Assembly (NCBI RefSeq): GCF_022524485.1
Contig: NZ_JAKXMK010000013.1
Location: 62,001-126,000 of the forward strand
DNA: 64,000 nucleotides
Reading direction: 5' to 3'
Origin: Pseudonocardia alaniniphila
Lineage (GTDB): Bacteria; Actinomycetota; Actinomycetes; Mycobacteriales; Pseudonocardiaceae
Shown one piece after another: positions 19,786-27,937 of the stretch. The translations under genes were made by a program, and so were the position numbers. Within the stretch, counting starts at the first letter, position 1. The number at the start of each line of letters is the position of its first letter. The notes below the pieces were generated by a model that ran no database searches, was not told where the DNA came from, and saw only the letters and a list, made by a program, of their open reading frames with translations.

Positions 19786-20412
19786 GTGTTGCACCTCGAT
19801 CTGGCCTGGCAGCCGTCGCTGTTCGGTGCCGCCGCCGACGGTGTCGAACTCGACGCGGGCTTCGGTGGTGTGCAGCGCCGTGAGCTGGGTGACGGGGCGT
19901 GGGTCGACCACGGGCCCGGCTGGTGCCGTGGTGCCGATGATCTGTTCGCCCGCATCCTCTCCGCCACTCCGTGGGCGGGCCGGGATGTGTGGATGTACGA
20001 CCGGGTGTTGCCCGAGCCGCGGCTCACCCACCGCTGGCGTCTCGACGACGGTCCCGCGCCGCCCGCCGAGCTGCGGGAGATGGCCCGGGTGCTGAGTGAT
20101 CGCTACGGCGTGGAGTTCACGCAGGTGGGCGCCAACCTGTACCGCGACGGTTCCGACAGCGTCGCGTGGCACGGCGACCGCGTGGCCCGCGATCTCCCGG
20201 AGGCGATCGTCGCGCTGGTCTCGCTCGGTGCGGTACGGCCGTTCCGGCTGCGTCCCACCGGCGGCGGTGCCTCGGTGGGCTATCTGCCAGGGCCGGGCGA
20301 CCTCCTCGTGATGGGTGGGTCCTGTCAGCGCACGTGGCAGCACTGCGTGCCCAAGACCCGTTCGGTCGGGCCGCGCGCCAGCATCCAGTTTCGGCACGCC
20401 TACCAGCGCTGA
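19786..20412 (+). CDS. AlkB-like alpha-ketoglutarate-dependent dioxygenase
   Basis: 208-residue Fe(II)/2-oxoglutarate oxygenase of the AlkB family, which demethylates alkylated nucleic-acid bases. The iron triad is WHGD (His and Asp) and the distal His in QRTWQHCVPK. RASIQFR supplies the oxoglutarate-binding arginines. The substrate-loop segment GANLYRDGSDSVAWHGD is typical of bacterial AlkB2-type proteins. The GTG start lies close to the divergent VOC promoter region. Confidence 0.9.
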   Translation: MLHLDLAWQPSLFGAAADGVELDAGFGGVQRRELGDGAWVDHGPGWCRGADDLFARILSATPWAGRDVWMYDRVLPEPRLTHRWRLDDGPAPPAELREMARVLSDRYGVEFTQVGANLYRDGSDSVAWHGDRVARDLPEAIVALVSLGAVRPFRLRPTGGGASVGYLPGPGDLLVMGGSCQRTWQHCVPKTRSVGPRASIQFRHAYQR

Positions 20413-20453
20413 CGCCTATGGCGTAGATCGCAGCCCGGATCGCGGAGGCGGCT

Positions 20454-20467
20454 TGACCGGTCGGTCA
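20454..20467 (+). promoter_or_regulatory. TetR-type operator candidate TGACCG-GT-CGGTCA
   Basis: Perfect 6+2+6 palindrome in the leader of the SPW gene, 57 bp before its start codon. The spacing and composition resemble TetR-family operators, and a TetR gene follows the SPW gene, so it is a reasonable target. Function is inferred. Confidence 0.45.
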
Positions 20468-20524
20468 GTCAAGGAGCATGCTCGTTCTATTGGATATCAA
20501 CTCCTCACGAGGGAAGTGATCGCG

Positions 20525-20887
20525 ATGACCGCGAGGTCATGGCACCGGTGGCAGGACTGGGCAGCGCTGGTGATCGGTGTGCTGACGGCTCTGTCGCCCA
20601 TCGTGGTGAGCACCGACGCCACCGCGTTGTGGACGCTCATCATCTTCGGTGTGCTGATTGCAGCCACGGCGCTCTGGTCGCTCGGGCGGCCGGGGTCGGT
20701 GGCCAGCGAGTACGTGCACGCGGTGCTCGGTGTGTTGCTGTTCATCTCGCCCTGGGTGCTGGCCTACACCGCCCTCACCGGGTCGTCCTGGACGTCCTGG
20801 GTCGCGGGCGTGCTGACGGTCGCGGTGGGTATCGCCGCCCTTCCGGCGGCGAACGCGGAGCACCGGGGGCTCGCCGGGCAGCACTGA
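20525..20887 (+). CDS. SPW repeat membrane protein
   Basis: 120-residue integral membrane protein with four predicted helices and the SPW-family motif FISPWVLAY in its second half, with a degenerate counterpart (LSPIVV) in the first. Family function is unknown. The ATG is preceded by GAGGGAAG. A 12-bp tandem repeat crosses the stop codon, and a strong terminator follows. Confidence 0.85.
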   Translation: MTARSWHRWQDWAALVIGVLTALSPIVVSTDATALWTLIIFGVLIAATALWSLGRPGSVASEYVHAVLGVLLFISPWVLAYTALTGSSWTSWVAGVLTVAVGIAALPAANAEHRGLAGQH

Positions 20888-20915
20888 GATCGGCACTGAG
20901 ATCGGCACTGAATCG
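20881..20915 (+). repeat. 12-bp tandem repeat at the SPW gene stop codon
   Basis: GCACTGAGATCG occurs at 20881-20892 and 20893-20904, followed by an 11-bp partial copy missing one base (20905-20915). The TGA stop of the membrane-protein gene is inside the first copy, so slippage here would not change the protein. Confidence 0.7.
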
Positions 20916-20947
20916 CAGTGCTGAACCACTGGCAGAACCGATCGACA

Positions 20948-20980
20948 GCACGGCCGCGGCCCGGTTGGTCGCGGCCGTGC
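20948..20980 (+). terminator. Terminator hairpin after SPW gene
   Basis: Perfect 11-bp stem GCACGGCCGCG (20948-20958) and CGCGGCCGTGC (20970-20980) with an 11-nt loop. It lies between the SPW gene and the TetR gene, so the latter is probably transcribed at least partly from its own promoter or by read-through. Confidence 0.72.
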
Positions 20981-21013
20981 CGCACGTCAGGATGTAGTGG
21001 TGGTGAGAGGGAG

Positions 21014-21592
21014 ATGAACGAGCGGGGCGCGCGCGACCGGATCCTGGCCGCCGCGGAGGAGTTGTTCGCCGACCGCGGGTTCGACGCCACGCCGACCTCG
21101 CAGATCGCCGAGCGGGCCGGTGTACCGAAGGGTTTGGTGCACTACTACTTCAAGCGCAAGCCCGACCTGCTGACGGCGCTCGTGGAGCGGCTACCCGAGG
21201 ACCGTCTCGATCCCGCGCACGTGGTGGTGCCCGGGGACGTTGCGTCGAGCCTGCACCGGCTCGTCGACGCGCTCGACCGCACGCAGGCCTCGTCGGCCGT
21301 GCTCTCGCACCTGCTCTGGCGGGAGGCGGACACCCACCCCGCCGTTCTCGACGCGCTCCGCACGCGCTTCAACCTGCTCGTCGAACAGGTTCGCGCCGTC
21401 ATCGCGGCGGCCCGGCCGGACGACTGCGTCGCGGCCGATGTGGACAGTGCCGCGCACCTGCTGGCCTCGGCCGTCAGCTACCGGCATTCGGTAGCCCGGC
21501 ATGCCGAGGACGGGCGCGCGACCATGCGTCGGGAACTGCGGTTCCTGGCCGACGCGCTGGCGGCGGGCGCAGGCGCGGTGTCCACGGCGTAG
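21014..21592 (+). CDS. TetR/AcrR family transcriptional regulator
   Basis: 192-residue regulator with an N-terminal TetR helix-turn-helix (ARDRILAAAEELFADRGFDATPTSQIAERAGVPKGLVHYYFKRKPDLL split across about 5-52) and a helical ligand-binding domain. The ATG at 21014 follows GAGAGGGAG; the frame is open further upstream but without a site. Likely targets are the SPW gene (palindrome at 20454-20467) or the downstream dioxygenase gene (palindrome at 21644-21661). Confidence 0.88.
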   Translation: MNERGARDRILAAAEELFADRGFDATPTSQIAERAGVPKGLVHYYFKRKPDLLTALVERLPEDRLDPAHVVVPGDVASSLHRLVDALDRTQASSAVLSHLLWREADTHPAVLDALRTRFNLLVEQVRAVIAAARPDDCVAADVDSAAHLLASAVSYRHSVARHAEDGRATMRRELRFLADALAAGAGAVSTA

Positions 21593-21643
21593 GCGCTGGA
21601 TTCACCGGAACGTTACTTCGTATCGCGTCGACACGGCTCACAC

Positions 21644-21661
21644 TTGAACCGCTTGGTTCAA
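21644..21661 (+). promoter_or_regulatory. 18-bp operator-like palindrome TTGAACC-N4-GGTTCAA
   Basis: Perfect 7-bp arms around GCTT, placed just before the AGAGGAG ribosome binding site of the dioxygenase gene. A bound repressor here would block elongation or translation initiation. The cognate regulator is unknown; the neighbouring TetR is one candidate. Confidence 0.5.
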
Positions 21662-21675
21662 CCAGAGGAGTCGAC

Positions 21676-22533
21676 GTGACCGCTCTCGACCTGACCGCCT
21701 TCACCGACCTCGGTGTGTTCACCCCCGACGACGGCCCCGAGGCCGCGAAGACCTTCTACGACCGGTGGGGCTTCGTGGTGCTGCGCGACCTGGTCGGCGC
21801 TGACCTGATCGACGCCATGGAGGCGGAGTGTGTGGCCGCCCAGAGCGGAGTGCTCGCGGGTGAGCTGGACGCGCGGTACGGCTCGCGGCGGTACCTCGAC
21901 GACGAGCGCAAGGCCGAACGGTTCGTGAACTACGTGGATCACGTCGAGGAGCTCGTCCCGGCGATCGGCACGGCGCTCGCCACCCCGGCGCTCGTCGATC
22001 TGGTGACGCGGATCCTCGGCCCCGGCTTCTGGCCCAGCCGCGACGGCGTCGTCTACCAGGACGCACGGCCGGGGCGGGAGTCCGGATACACCCGGATCGG
22101 CTGGCACGCCGACTGGCAGGCCATCCCGCACCTCGACATCTGGCCCGGCACGGCGTTCACGTTCCACATCGACGGCACCAGCCCCGCGAACGGCTTTCTC
22201 CGCGTGGTGCCCGGCAGCCATCTCTGGGCCACCGCCTCGCCGTTCGAGAACATCAACAACGTCGCCGTGCCCGATGGCACGCCCGCCGCCCGGGGCTACA
22301 CCGACACCCCGGCGCCGGCGCCCATGCCGCTCGGCTTCGAGAAGGTCCGCGGGGAGATCCCGGTGTACGCAGAGCGGGGCGACGTGATCCTCCACGACGC
22401 GTACCTGTGGCATTCCGCGGCGCGTGCCACCGACGACGACACGATGCGTCGCCACGTCCGCGGTGGCTGGCACGGCGGTGACCGGAGCCTGATGGACCGG
22501 GAGACCGGATTCGTCAAGAACGCCGCTCGCTGA
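21676..22533 (+). CDS. Phytanoyl-CoA dioxygenase family protein
   Basis: 285-residue Fe(II)/2-oxoglutarate dioxygenase of the PhyH family. The iron ligands are in GWHADW (His, Asp) and in the distal LHDAYLWHSA segment. FLRVVPGSHLW is the family's conserved strand before the distal histidine, and MRRHVRGGWHGG carries the arginine expected to bind oxoglutarate. Such bacterial enzymes hydroxylate varied small molecules, so the substrate is open. The GTG start has a strong ribosome binding site immediately after an operator-like palindrome. Confidence 0.87.
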   Translation: MTALDLTAFTDLGVFTPDDGPEAAKTFYDRWGFVVLRDLVGADLIDAMEAECVAAQSGVLAGELDARYGSRRYLDDERKAERFVNYVDHVEELVPAIGTALATPALVDLVTRILGPGFWPSRDGVVYQDARPGRESGYTRIGWHADWQAIPHLDIWPGTAFTFHIDGTSPANGFLRVVPGSHLWATASPFENINNVAVPDGTPAARGYTDTPAPAPMPLGFEKVRGEIPVYAERGDVILHDAYLWHSAARATDDDTMRRHVRGGWHGGDRSLMDRETGFVKNAAR

Positions 22534-22559
22534 GCCCGGCCTGCTCCTGGAGTGGAGGC

Positions 22560-22584
22560 CCTGCTCATGCCGGACACGAGCAGG
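22560..22584. terminator. Possible terminator hairpin between convergent genes
   Basis: CCTGCTC (22560-22566) and GAGCAGG (22578-22584) form a 7-bp stem with an 11-nt loop in the short gap between the dioxygenase and the deaminase genes, which converge. Modest stem length makes this a weak call. Confidence 0.4.
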
Positions 22585-22611
22585 ACTACCCCACGGCGGC
22601 GCAGGCCGTTG

Positions 22612-23598
22612 TCACGGTGCGCTCGTCAGCCATTCCTCGATGCGCTCCACCCCGTCGTCGACGAACTCCGGCGGCGCGCCCGAACCCACCAGCGACGAGC
22701 GCGCGAGCTGCGCCAGCCGCTCGTCGGACAGGCCCATCGTCGTGCGGGCCAGTTCGTACTCCCCGCGCAGGCCGGGGCCGAAGAGCAGCGGGTCGTCTCC
22801 GTTCAGCGTGCAGCGAACGCCCGCGTCGAGCAGCCGGACCAGCGGGTGCTCCTCGAAGGACGGCACCACGGCGAGCATCACGTTGGACGTCGGGCAGACG
22901 TCGAGCACGACCTCCTCGGTGGCGAGCCGCTCCACCAGCGCGGGGTCCTCGATCGCGCGGACACCGTGGCAGATCCGCCGGGCGCCCAGCGCGTCGAGCG
23001 CGCCGTAGACGCTGGCAGGCCCGGCGAGCTCGCCGGCATGCGGAGCGGAGATCAGACCGGCGTCGCGGGCGATCCCGAACGCCTCCGCGAACGGCTCCGG
23101 CGGGAACAGCGCCTCATCGGCCGCCAACCCGAACGACACCACGCCGGCGTCTGCGTAGCGGGCGGCCAGCTTCGCCAGCTCCACCGCCTGCTCGGGATCG
23201 AAGTCGCGCAACGCCGAGACGATCCAGCCGCACCCGATCCCGCGGCGGTCGGCGGCGCGCCGCCCCTCGTCGAGGACGATCTCCAGCACTTCGTCGGCGG
23301 TGCCGAGCGCGCCCACGTACCGGGGCGGGTAGAAATGCGGCTCGACCCACACCGCCCCGTCGTCGGCGGCGTCGTCGACGACCTCGCGCACCACACGTCG
23401 AAGGTCATCCTCCGTGACGATCAGCGCCGACGCGGCCCGGTACTGCAACCCGAACTCGCCGAACGACGTGTAGCCCCGCACGGGTGGGACGGCCACGCCT
23501 GCGGCGGTGGCCAGGTCGGCCAGCGTCGAGGGCCGCATCGCTCCTTCGAGGTGGAGGTGCAGGTGGGCTTTCGGCAGCTGCGCGAGATCCCGCACCAT
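22612..23598 (-). CDS. Adenosine deaminase family protein
   Basis: 328-residue metal-dependent amidohydrolase of the adenosine/AMP deaminase family. The metal and catalytic motifs are present: HLHLEG near residues 13-18, the HAGE motif near 200, CHGVRAI, and the terminal GDDPLLFG with paired aspartates. It is the last gene of an ABC importer operon and overlaps the binding-protein stop codon by one base (TGATG). The true substrate may be adenosine, adenine or another aminated heterocycle brought in by that importer. Confidence 0.88.
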   Translation of the reverse strand: MVRDLAQLPKAHLHLHLEGAMRPSTLADLATAAGVAVPPVRGYTSFGEFGLQYRAASALIVTEDDLRRVVREVVDDAADDGAVWVEPHFYPPRYVGALGTADEVLEIVLDEGRRAADRRGIGCGWIVSALRDFDPEQAVELAKLAARYADAGVVSFGLAADEALFPPEPFAEAFGIARDAGLISAPHAGELAGPASVYGALDALGARRICHGVRAIEDPALVERLATEEVVLDVCPTSNVMLAVVPSFEEHPLVRLLDAGVRCTLNGDDPLLFGPGLRGEYELARTTMGLSDERLAQLARSSLVGSGAPPEFVDDGVERIEEWLTSAP

Positions 23599-24665
23599 CA
23601 GACGGTGGCCTTTCCCTGGAAGACGTTGTCGAGCACGGTCGTATCGACGATCTTTGCCACGTCGGGCAATGGGGTCACTCCGGCAGCCGTGTATGCCCTG
23701 TACATAGGGCCGGCCAGGCGCGCAGGGTCGATCCGGAACAGCCCGTGCGAGGCCGTGAGCTCGTTCTGGGTGTAGAGGATCTGCAGCTGGTTCTCCCGGG
23801 TCTGCTGGGCGAGGTCGAGGCCGAGGTCGGCGCCGTACTTCTCCACCGCGAGGTGGGCGGCGACGGAGGGGTCGGCGGCGTTGTCCTGCCAGCCGCGGAT
23901 GGTGGCGCGCATGAACTTCTCGACGGTCGGGCGGTTGGCCTGCAGCCAGGAGCGCTGGCTGCACACGATGCTGGAGTACTGATCGAGCCCGAGCTGCTGG
24001 TAGGTGGTGACGAAGAAATCGCGGTTCTGCACCATGCCCTGCTGCTCGAGGATGATGGGCTGGTTGGTGGCGAAGCAGGTGTAGACGTCGCCCTGGCCGT
24101 CGACGAGCGGGCTGGGTTCGTAGCCGACGGGGATGAACTGGTACTCGACAGGCACGCCTGCCAGCCGCATCGCGGCATCGATGTAGGGCTGCAGGCCCTG
24201 CTGGCCGAGCACCCGAGTGCCGACGATGTCCTTTGCGGTGCGCACGGGGCGGCGCGCCAACGACAGCAGTCCCGCGGGCGTGTTCTCGTACGTCGTGCCG
24301 TAGGTGACGAAGTCGTTGCCCGCATTGACCGCCGACAGGAAAGCCTGCAGCCCCACGGGGATCGCGATCTCGGCGCCGTGCCCGGCGAGGGTCTGGGTCG
24401 GATCGGGTGCGTTCGGGCCGCCGGGGAGGAACTCGACGTCGAGGCCCTCCTGTTTGTAGTAGCCGCGGTCGTCGGCGATCCAGAAGCCGGCGAACTCCAC
24501 GTTGGTGATCCAGCCGAGCGCTACGCGGACGGGGGCGCGTGCACCGTCCCCGCCGGGGGTATCGCCGCCGGTGCCACAGGCGGCGAGCGCGGCGAGGCCC
24601 AGGCCGGAGATGCTCGCGGTGCGCAACAGCCGGCGGCGGGACCAGAGGGTGGGGACGCTGGACAT
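23598..24665 (-). CDS. ABC transporter substrate-binding protein, NMT1/THI5-like
   Basis: 355-residue lipoprotein of the SsuA/THI5 (NMT1) binding-protein family. The leader contains a twin-arginine-like RRRLLRTAS stretch and lipobox AAC near residue 30. The family start VRVALGWITNVEFAGFWIADDRGYY and the GLDVEFLPGG strand are clear. Members bind sulfonates, taurine, thiamine-pyrimidine precursors or nitriles. The downstream deaminase favours an aminated pyrimidine or purine ligand here, an inference only. Confidence 0.88.
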   Translation of the reverse strand: MSSVPTLWSRRRLLRTASISGLGLAALAACGTGGDTPGGDGARAPVRVALGWITNVEFAGFWIADDRGYYKQEGLDVEFLPGGPNAPDPTQTLAGHGAEIAIPVGLQAFLSAVNAGNDFVTYGTTYENTPAGLLSLARRPVRTAKDIVGTRVLGQQGLQPYIDAAMRLAGVPVEYQFIPVGYEPSPLVDGQGDVYTCFATNQPIILEQQGMVQNRDFFVTTYQQLGLDQYSSIVCSQRSWLQANRPTVEKFMRATIRGWQDNAADPSVAAHLAVEKYGADLGLDLAQQTRENQLQILYTQNELTASHGLFRIDPARLAGPMYRAYTAAGVTPLPDVAKIVDTTVLDNVFQGKATV

Positions 24666-24704
24666 GGGTCTCCTCGGAGTGGGTCGGTAGCCGTGCAGGA
24701 AGGC

Positions 24705-25496
24705 TCAGGTGAACCGGGTGATGCCCCAGCGCTCGACGCCGCGTGCGCCAACGAAGCAGGCGACCGACACGACGGTGGCGACGAGCGCGGTGCCCCAGGC
24801 GCGATCGACCTGGTAGAAGCTCACCGACTGCGCGAACAGCGTGCCCAGGCCGTGTCCACCCATCAGGTATTCGGCGAGCATCGCGGCGAGCACGGCCGTG
24901 GGCGCGGTGAGCCGGAAGGCCACCAGCAGCCCGGGCGCGGCGTGCGGGAGCAGCAGCAGGCGAAGCACCGTGGAGCGGGACGCGCCGAGCACCGCCATCA
25001 GGTCGGACGCGGCCCGCGGCGCGGCGCGTAGCCGGGAGCCGACGAACACGAAGGCCGGGAAGAACGAGGCGACCGACGTGATCACCAGGACTGTCACCCA
25101 GCCGTAGCCGAGCACCGCGGCGAACACCGGGATCATCGCGACCACCGGAACCGACCGCATGACCAGCGCGAGGGGCGTCACCAGCCCGGAGAGGATCCGG
25201 GACGCCCACACCGCGACGGCCATCCCCGTGCCCAACGCCATCCCCGCGACGAGACCGCCCGCCGACATCGCGAGCGTCCAGCCCAGGTCGGGCAGGTAGG
25301 CGCCGACGTTGCCGGCGACGTCGGTGAACACCAGCGCCGGTGGGGGCACGACGATCTGGTTGACGCCGCTCAGCCAGGACCACAGCTGCCACGCGACGAC
25401 GAACGCGGCCACGGTCCAGTAGCGGGAGACGAGCCGGCCGAGGGGGCGCGCGATCAGCCGCGCCGGCGCGGAGCCGCGCGGCAATTCGGTACTCAT
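24705..25496 (-). CDS. ABC transporter permease, SsuC/TauC type
   Basis: 263-residue permease with about six membrane helices and the binding-protein-dependent EAA-type loop (DLMAVLGASRSTVLRLLLLPHAAPGLLVAFR). It is one of two adjacent permeases in the operon, which suggests a heterodimeric channel. It starts at an ATG only a few bases after the neighbouring permease gene ends. Confidence 0.88.
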   Translation of the reverse strand: MSTELPRGSAPARLIARPLGRLVSRYWTVAAFVVAWQLWSWLSGVNQIVVPPPALVFTDVAGNVGAYLPDLGWTLAMSAGGLVAGMALGTGMAVAVWASRILSGLVTPLALVMRSVPVVAMIPVFAAVLGYGWVTVLVITSVASFFPAFVFVGSRLRAAPRAASDLMAVLGASRSTVLRLLLLPHAAPGLLVAFRLTAPTAVLAAMLAEYLMGGHGLGTLFAQSVSFYQVDRAWGTALVATVVSVACFVGARGVERWGITRFT

Positions 25497-25503
25497 CGCT
25501 CGC

Positions 25504-26286
25504 TCACCGGAATCTCCGGGTCACCGTGGCGCGCAGGGCCACCAGCAGCACGTACGCGAGCAGGGACATGACGGCCGCCGTGAGGGCTGCGGCCCAGAGC
25601 TGGTCGATCCGGACGTTCTGCATGGAGCTGACCAGCAGCACGCCGAGCCCGCGGGGCGCGCCGAACCACTCCCCGACGACGGCACCGAGCACCGCGGCCG
25701 GCGCGGCGACGGTGAGGCCGTCGATGATCAGCGGGAGCCCGGCCGGTAGCTGCAGCCGCAGCAGGGTGGCGACCCGGCCCGCGCCGAGCACGGCGAACAC
25801 GTCGCGCTGGGTGTCGCTCGCCGCCCCGAGCGCCGACGTGGCGGCCACGAAGAGAGCGAAGCCGGCCGCCAGCGCGGCGACCAGGGTGGGGGTGGCCTCC
25901 CGCCCGGCAGTGGTGATCAGCAATGGACCCAGGGCGATGAGCGGCACCGCGTTCACGACGGCGGCGAGCCGGTCGAAGCCCGGACCGGCGGCGGGCACCA
26001 GCACGCTGAGCACTGCGACCAGCAGAGCGACGACGCTGCCGAGCAGGAACCCGGCCAGCGCGGCGGTGCCGGTGGCGACGAGCGCGCGTCCCAGCAGCTG
26101 CTGCGCGCCAGGCTCGGCGACGTACCCGACGACGGCGGTGAGCGCCGGCCAGCCGGCCCCTGCCAGCCTGAACCGGCCGACGACCTCGACGAGCACGAGC
26201 AATGCGACGACACCGCAGGCGGCGAGCCACGGGCTCCGGCGGAGCGCGCCAGTGCCGGCTGCCCCGGGTTCTTCGCTGCGGCTCAT
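25504..26286 (-). CDS. ABC transporter permease, SsuC/TauC type (second)
   Basis: 260-residue membrane protein paralogous to the neighbouring permease, with the loop DVFAVLGAGRVATLLRLQLPAGLPLIIDGL. The ATG at 26286 overlaps the ATPase stop codon by 4 bp. A much longer open frame upstream runs inside the ATPase gene and is not used. Two different permeases in an SsuABC-like system are less common than one. Confidence 0.86.
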   Translation of the reverse strand: MSRSEEPGAAGTGALRRSPWLAACGVVALLVLVEVVGRFRLAGAGWPALTAVVGYVAEPGAQQLLGRALVATGTAALAGFLLGSVVALLVAVLSVLVPAAGPGFDRLAAVVNAVPLIALGPLLITTAGREATPTLVAALAAGFALFVAATSALGAASDTQRDVFAVLGAGRVATLLRLQLPAGLPLIIDGLTVAAPAAVLGAVVGEWFGAPRGLGVLLVSSMQNVRIDQLWAAALTAAVMSLLAYVLLVALRATVTRRFR

Positions 26287-27110
26287 GTGGTCGCCGCGGC
26301 GGGCTCGGCGTCGTCGAGCAGCCCGGTGAGCAGGTCGACGAGGGCATGGAACTCCGGGTCGCGGGTGACCTCGCTGCCACGCGGGTGCGGGATCTCGACC
26401 TGCTGCACGTGCCGCACCCGCCCCGGCCGGCCCGTCATGACGACGACCCGGTCGGCCAGCAGCACGGCCTCGTCGACGTCGTGGGTGACCAGCAATGTGG
26501 TGATCCGCTGCTCCATCCAGATCCGCGCCAGCTCGAGGTTCATCCGCCGCCGGGTGACCGCATCCAGCGCGCCGAACGGTTCGTCGAGCAGGAGCACGTC
26601 GGGTTCCAGGGCGAGCGCGCGGGCGATCGCGACGCGCTGCCGCATCCCGCCCGAGAGCTGGCGGGGACGGGCGTCCTCGAAGCCCGCCAGGCCCACCAGT
26701 TCGAGCAGCGCGTCGACACGTTCGCGGTCGACCGCGCGACCGGCCACTCGGAACGGGAGGGCCACGTTGTTGCGCGCAGTGGCCCACGGCAGCAGCGCGT
26801 GCTCTTGAAAGGCCACGCCGAGCCGGTGGGCCGCGATCAGCTCGGACGGGCTGCGGCCCTCGACGAGCACCACACCCTCGGTGGGAGTCTCGAGACCGGC
26901 GGCCAGCCGTAGGAGGGTGGACTTCCCACAGCCGGACGGACCCAGGACCGCCACGAACTCCGCGCGGGCGATCTCCAGGTCGAGACGATCCAGCGCACGC
27001 ACCGCCTTGCCGCGCCGGAGTGGGAAATCCTTCACGATCCCGTGCAAGGAGATGGCCGCGCCGGTGGAGCTCTCGGTGGGCACAGGGGTGGCGCCATGTG
27101 CTGCTCGCAT
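26283..27110 (-). CDS. ABC transporter ATP-binding protein, SsuB/TauB type
   Basis: 275-residue ATPase with Walker A GPSGCGKS, Q-loop FQEHALLPW, signature LSGGMRQR, Walker B VLLLDEPFGALD and H-loop VTHDVDEAV, all standard for the nitrate/sulfonate/taurine group. The ATG at 27110 is chosen because GGAG precedes it; an earlier in-frame start (27206) would overlap the divergent TetR promoter. First gene of the importer operon. Confidence 0.9.
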   Translation of the reverse strand: MRAAHGATPVPTESSTGAAISLHGIVKDFPLRRGKAVRALDRLDLEIARAEFVAVLGPSGCGKSTLLRLAAGLETPTEGVVLVEGRSPSELIAAHRLGVAFQEHALLPWATARNNVALPFRVAGRAVDRERVDALLELVGLAGFEDARPRQLSGGMRQRVAIARALALEPDVLLLDEPFGALDAVTRRRMNLELARIWMEQRITTLLVTHDVDEAVLLADRVVVMTGRPGRVRHVQQVEIPHPRGSEVTRDPEFHALVDLLTGLLDDAEPAAATT

Positions 27111-27148
27111 CTCGGGCTCCGGTGAATCGCGCGTCACACACGCTGGGA

Positions 27149-27177
27149 AGCGACAGTCGCTGCCGTGTCGCGGCGAC
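27149..27177. promoter_or_regulatory. Overlapping operator-like palindromes between divergent genes
   Basis: AGCGAC-A-GTCGCT (27149-27161) and GTCGC-G-GCGAC (27167-27177) lie in the 113-bp gap between the ABC operon and the divergent TetR gene. Both are perfect. The position is right for a TetR operator that controls both directions. Confidence 0.4.
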
Positions 27178-27223
27178 GGCGCCCAGAGGTCACGGCAGTG
27201 GCTCAACGGTAGCGTGTCGCGCC

Positions 27224-27835
27224 ATGGCGAACCCGGGTTCGGAGCGGGACCGGCTGCTCCGGCTGGCCGCCGATCACGTGCTCGAGCAGGGCATAGCCGA
27301 CATGACGCTCCGCAGCCTCGGTGCGGCGATCGGCACGAACAACCGGATGCTTCTCTACTACTTCGGCTCCAAGGAAAAGCTGATCGGGGAGACGCTGCTG
27401 GAGGCGTCCCGGCGGTTCCCGGCCTTCACAGCGGCGATGACCGCCCTCGACGATCCCGGCACGCCGCTTGTCGAGAGGCTGCTGGCGTGTTGGCGCGGGA
27501 TCGCCGCGCCGGAGAACCTCCCGTTCCTGCGGCTCTTCTTCGAGATCTTCGGCCAGGCGGCCCACAACCCCGGTCGCTTCGACGACTTCCTCGCCAGGGT
27601 CGGCCACGACTGGACCAACCAGGTGGCGGGTGCGTTGCGAGTCGAGGGCGTGCCGGCTGTCGTCGCCGGTCGGATGGCCCGCGAGATCGTCGCGCTGTGG
27701 CGCGGCCTGCAGTTCGACCTCATCTCCACGGGCGACGCCGACGCCGTGGCGGCGAGCTACGCCGTGACCGCCACGGCGTTCGCGCAGCGCTGCCGGGCCG
27801 CGATCGAGGAGCAGGCTGCCCACCCGGCGAGCTGA
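27224..27835 (+). CDS. TetR/AcrR family transcriptional regulator
   Basis: 203-residue regulator. The N-terminal HTH (RDRLLRLAADHVLEQGIADMTLRSLGAAIGTNNRMLLYYFGSKEKL region, about 8-55) is followed by a helical effector domain. It is transcribed away from the NMT1-type ABC importer and deaminase operon with 113 bp between start codons, which points to local control of that operon and of itself. Confidence 0.88.
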   Translation: MANPGSERDRLLRLAADHVLEQGIADMTLRSLGAAIGTNNRMLLYYFGSKEKLIGETLLEASRRFPAFTAAMTALDDPGTPLVERLLACWRGIAAPENLPFLRLFFEIFGQAAHNPGRFDDFLARVGHDWTNQVAGALRVEGVPAVVAGRMAREIVALWRGLQFDLISTGDADAVAASYAVTATAFAQRCRAAIEEQAAHPAS

Positions 27836-27937
27836 GGACATGGCAGCGCTCTGACGTGCGGGGAACCGTGTGGTTCACAGCACGTTACGGATGCTGGATC
27901 GCCCCTGACCACCGGCTCGCGCACTACTGTTCCTTTG

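Noticed and set aside
22612-25392. 926-codon - strand frame covering the deaminase and two transporter genes
   Set aside because: Only its last 328 codons (the deaminase) are real; the upstream part is an out-of-frame reading of the binding-protein and permease genes.
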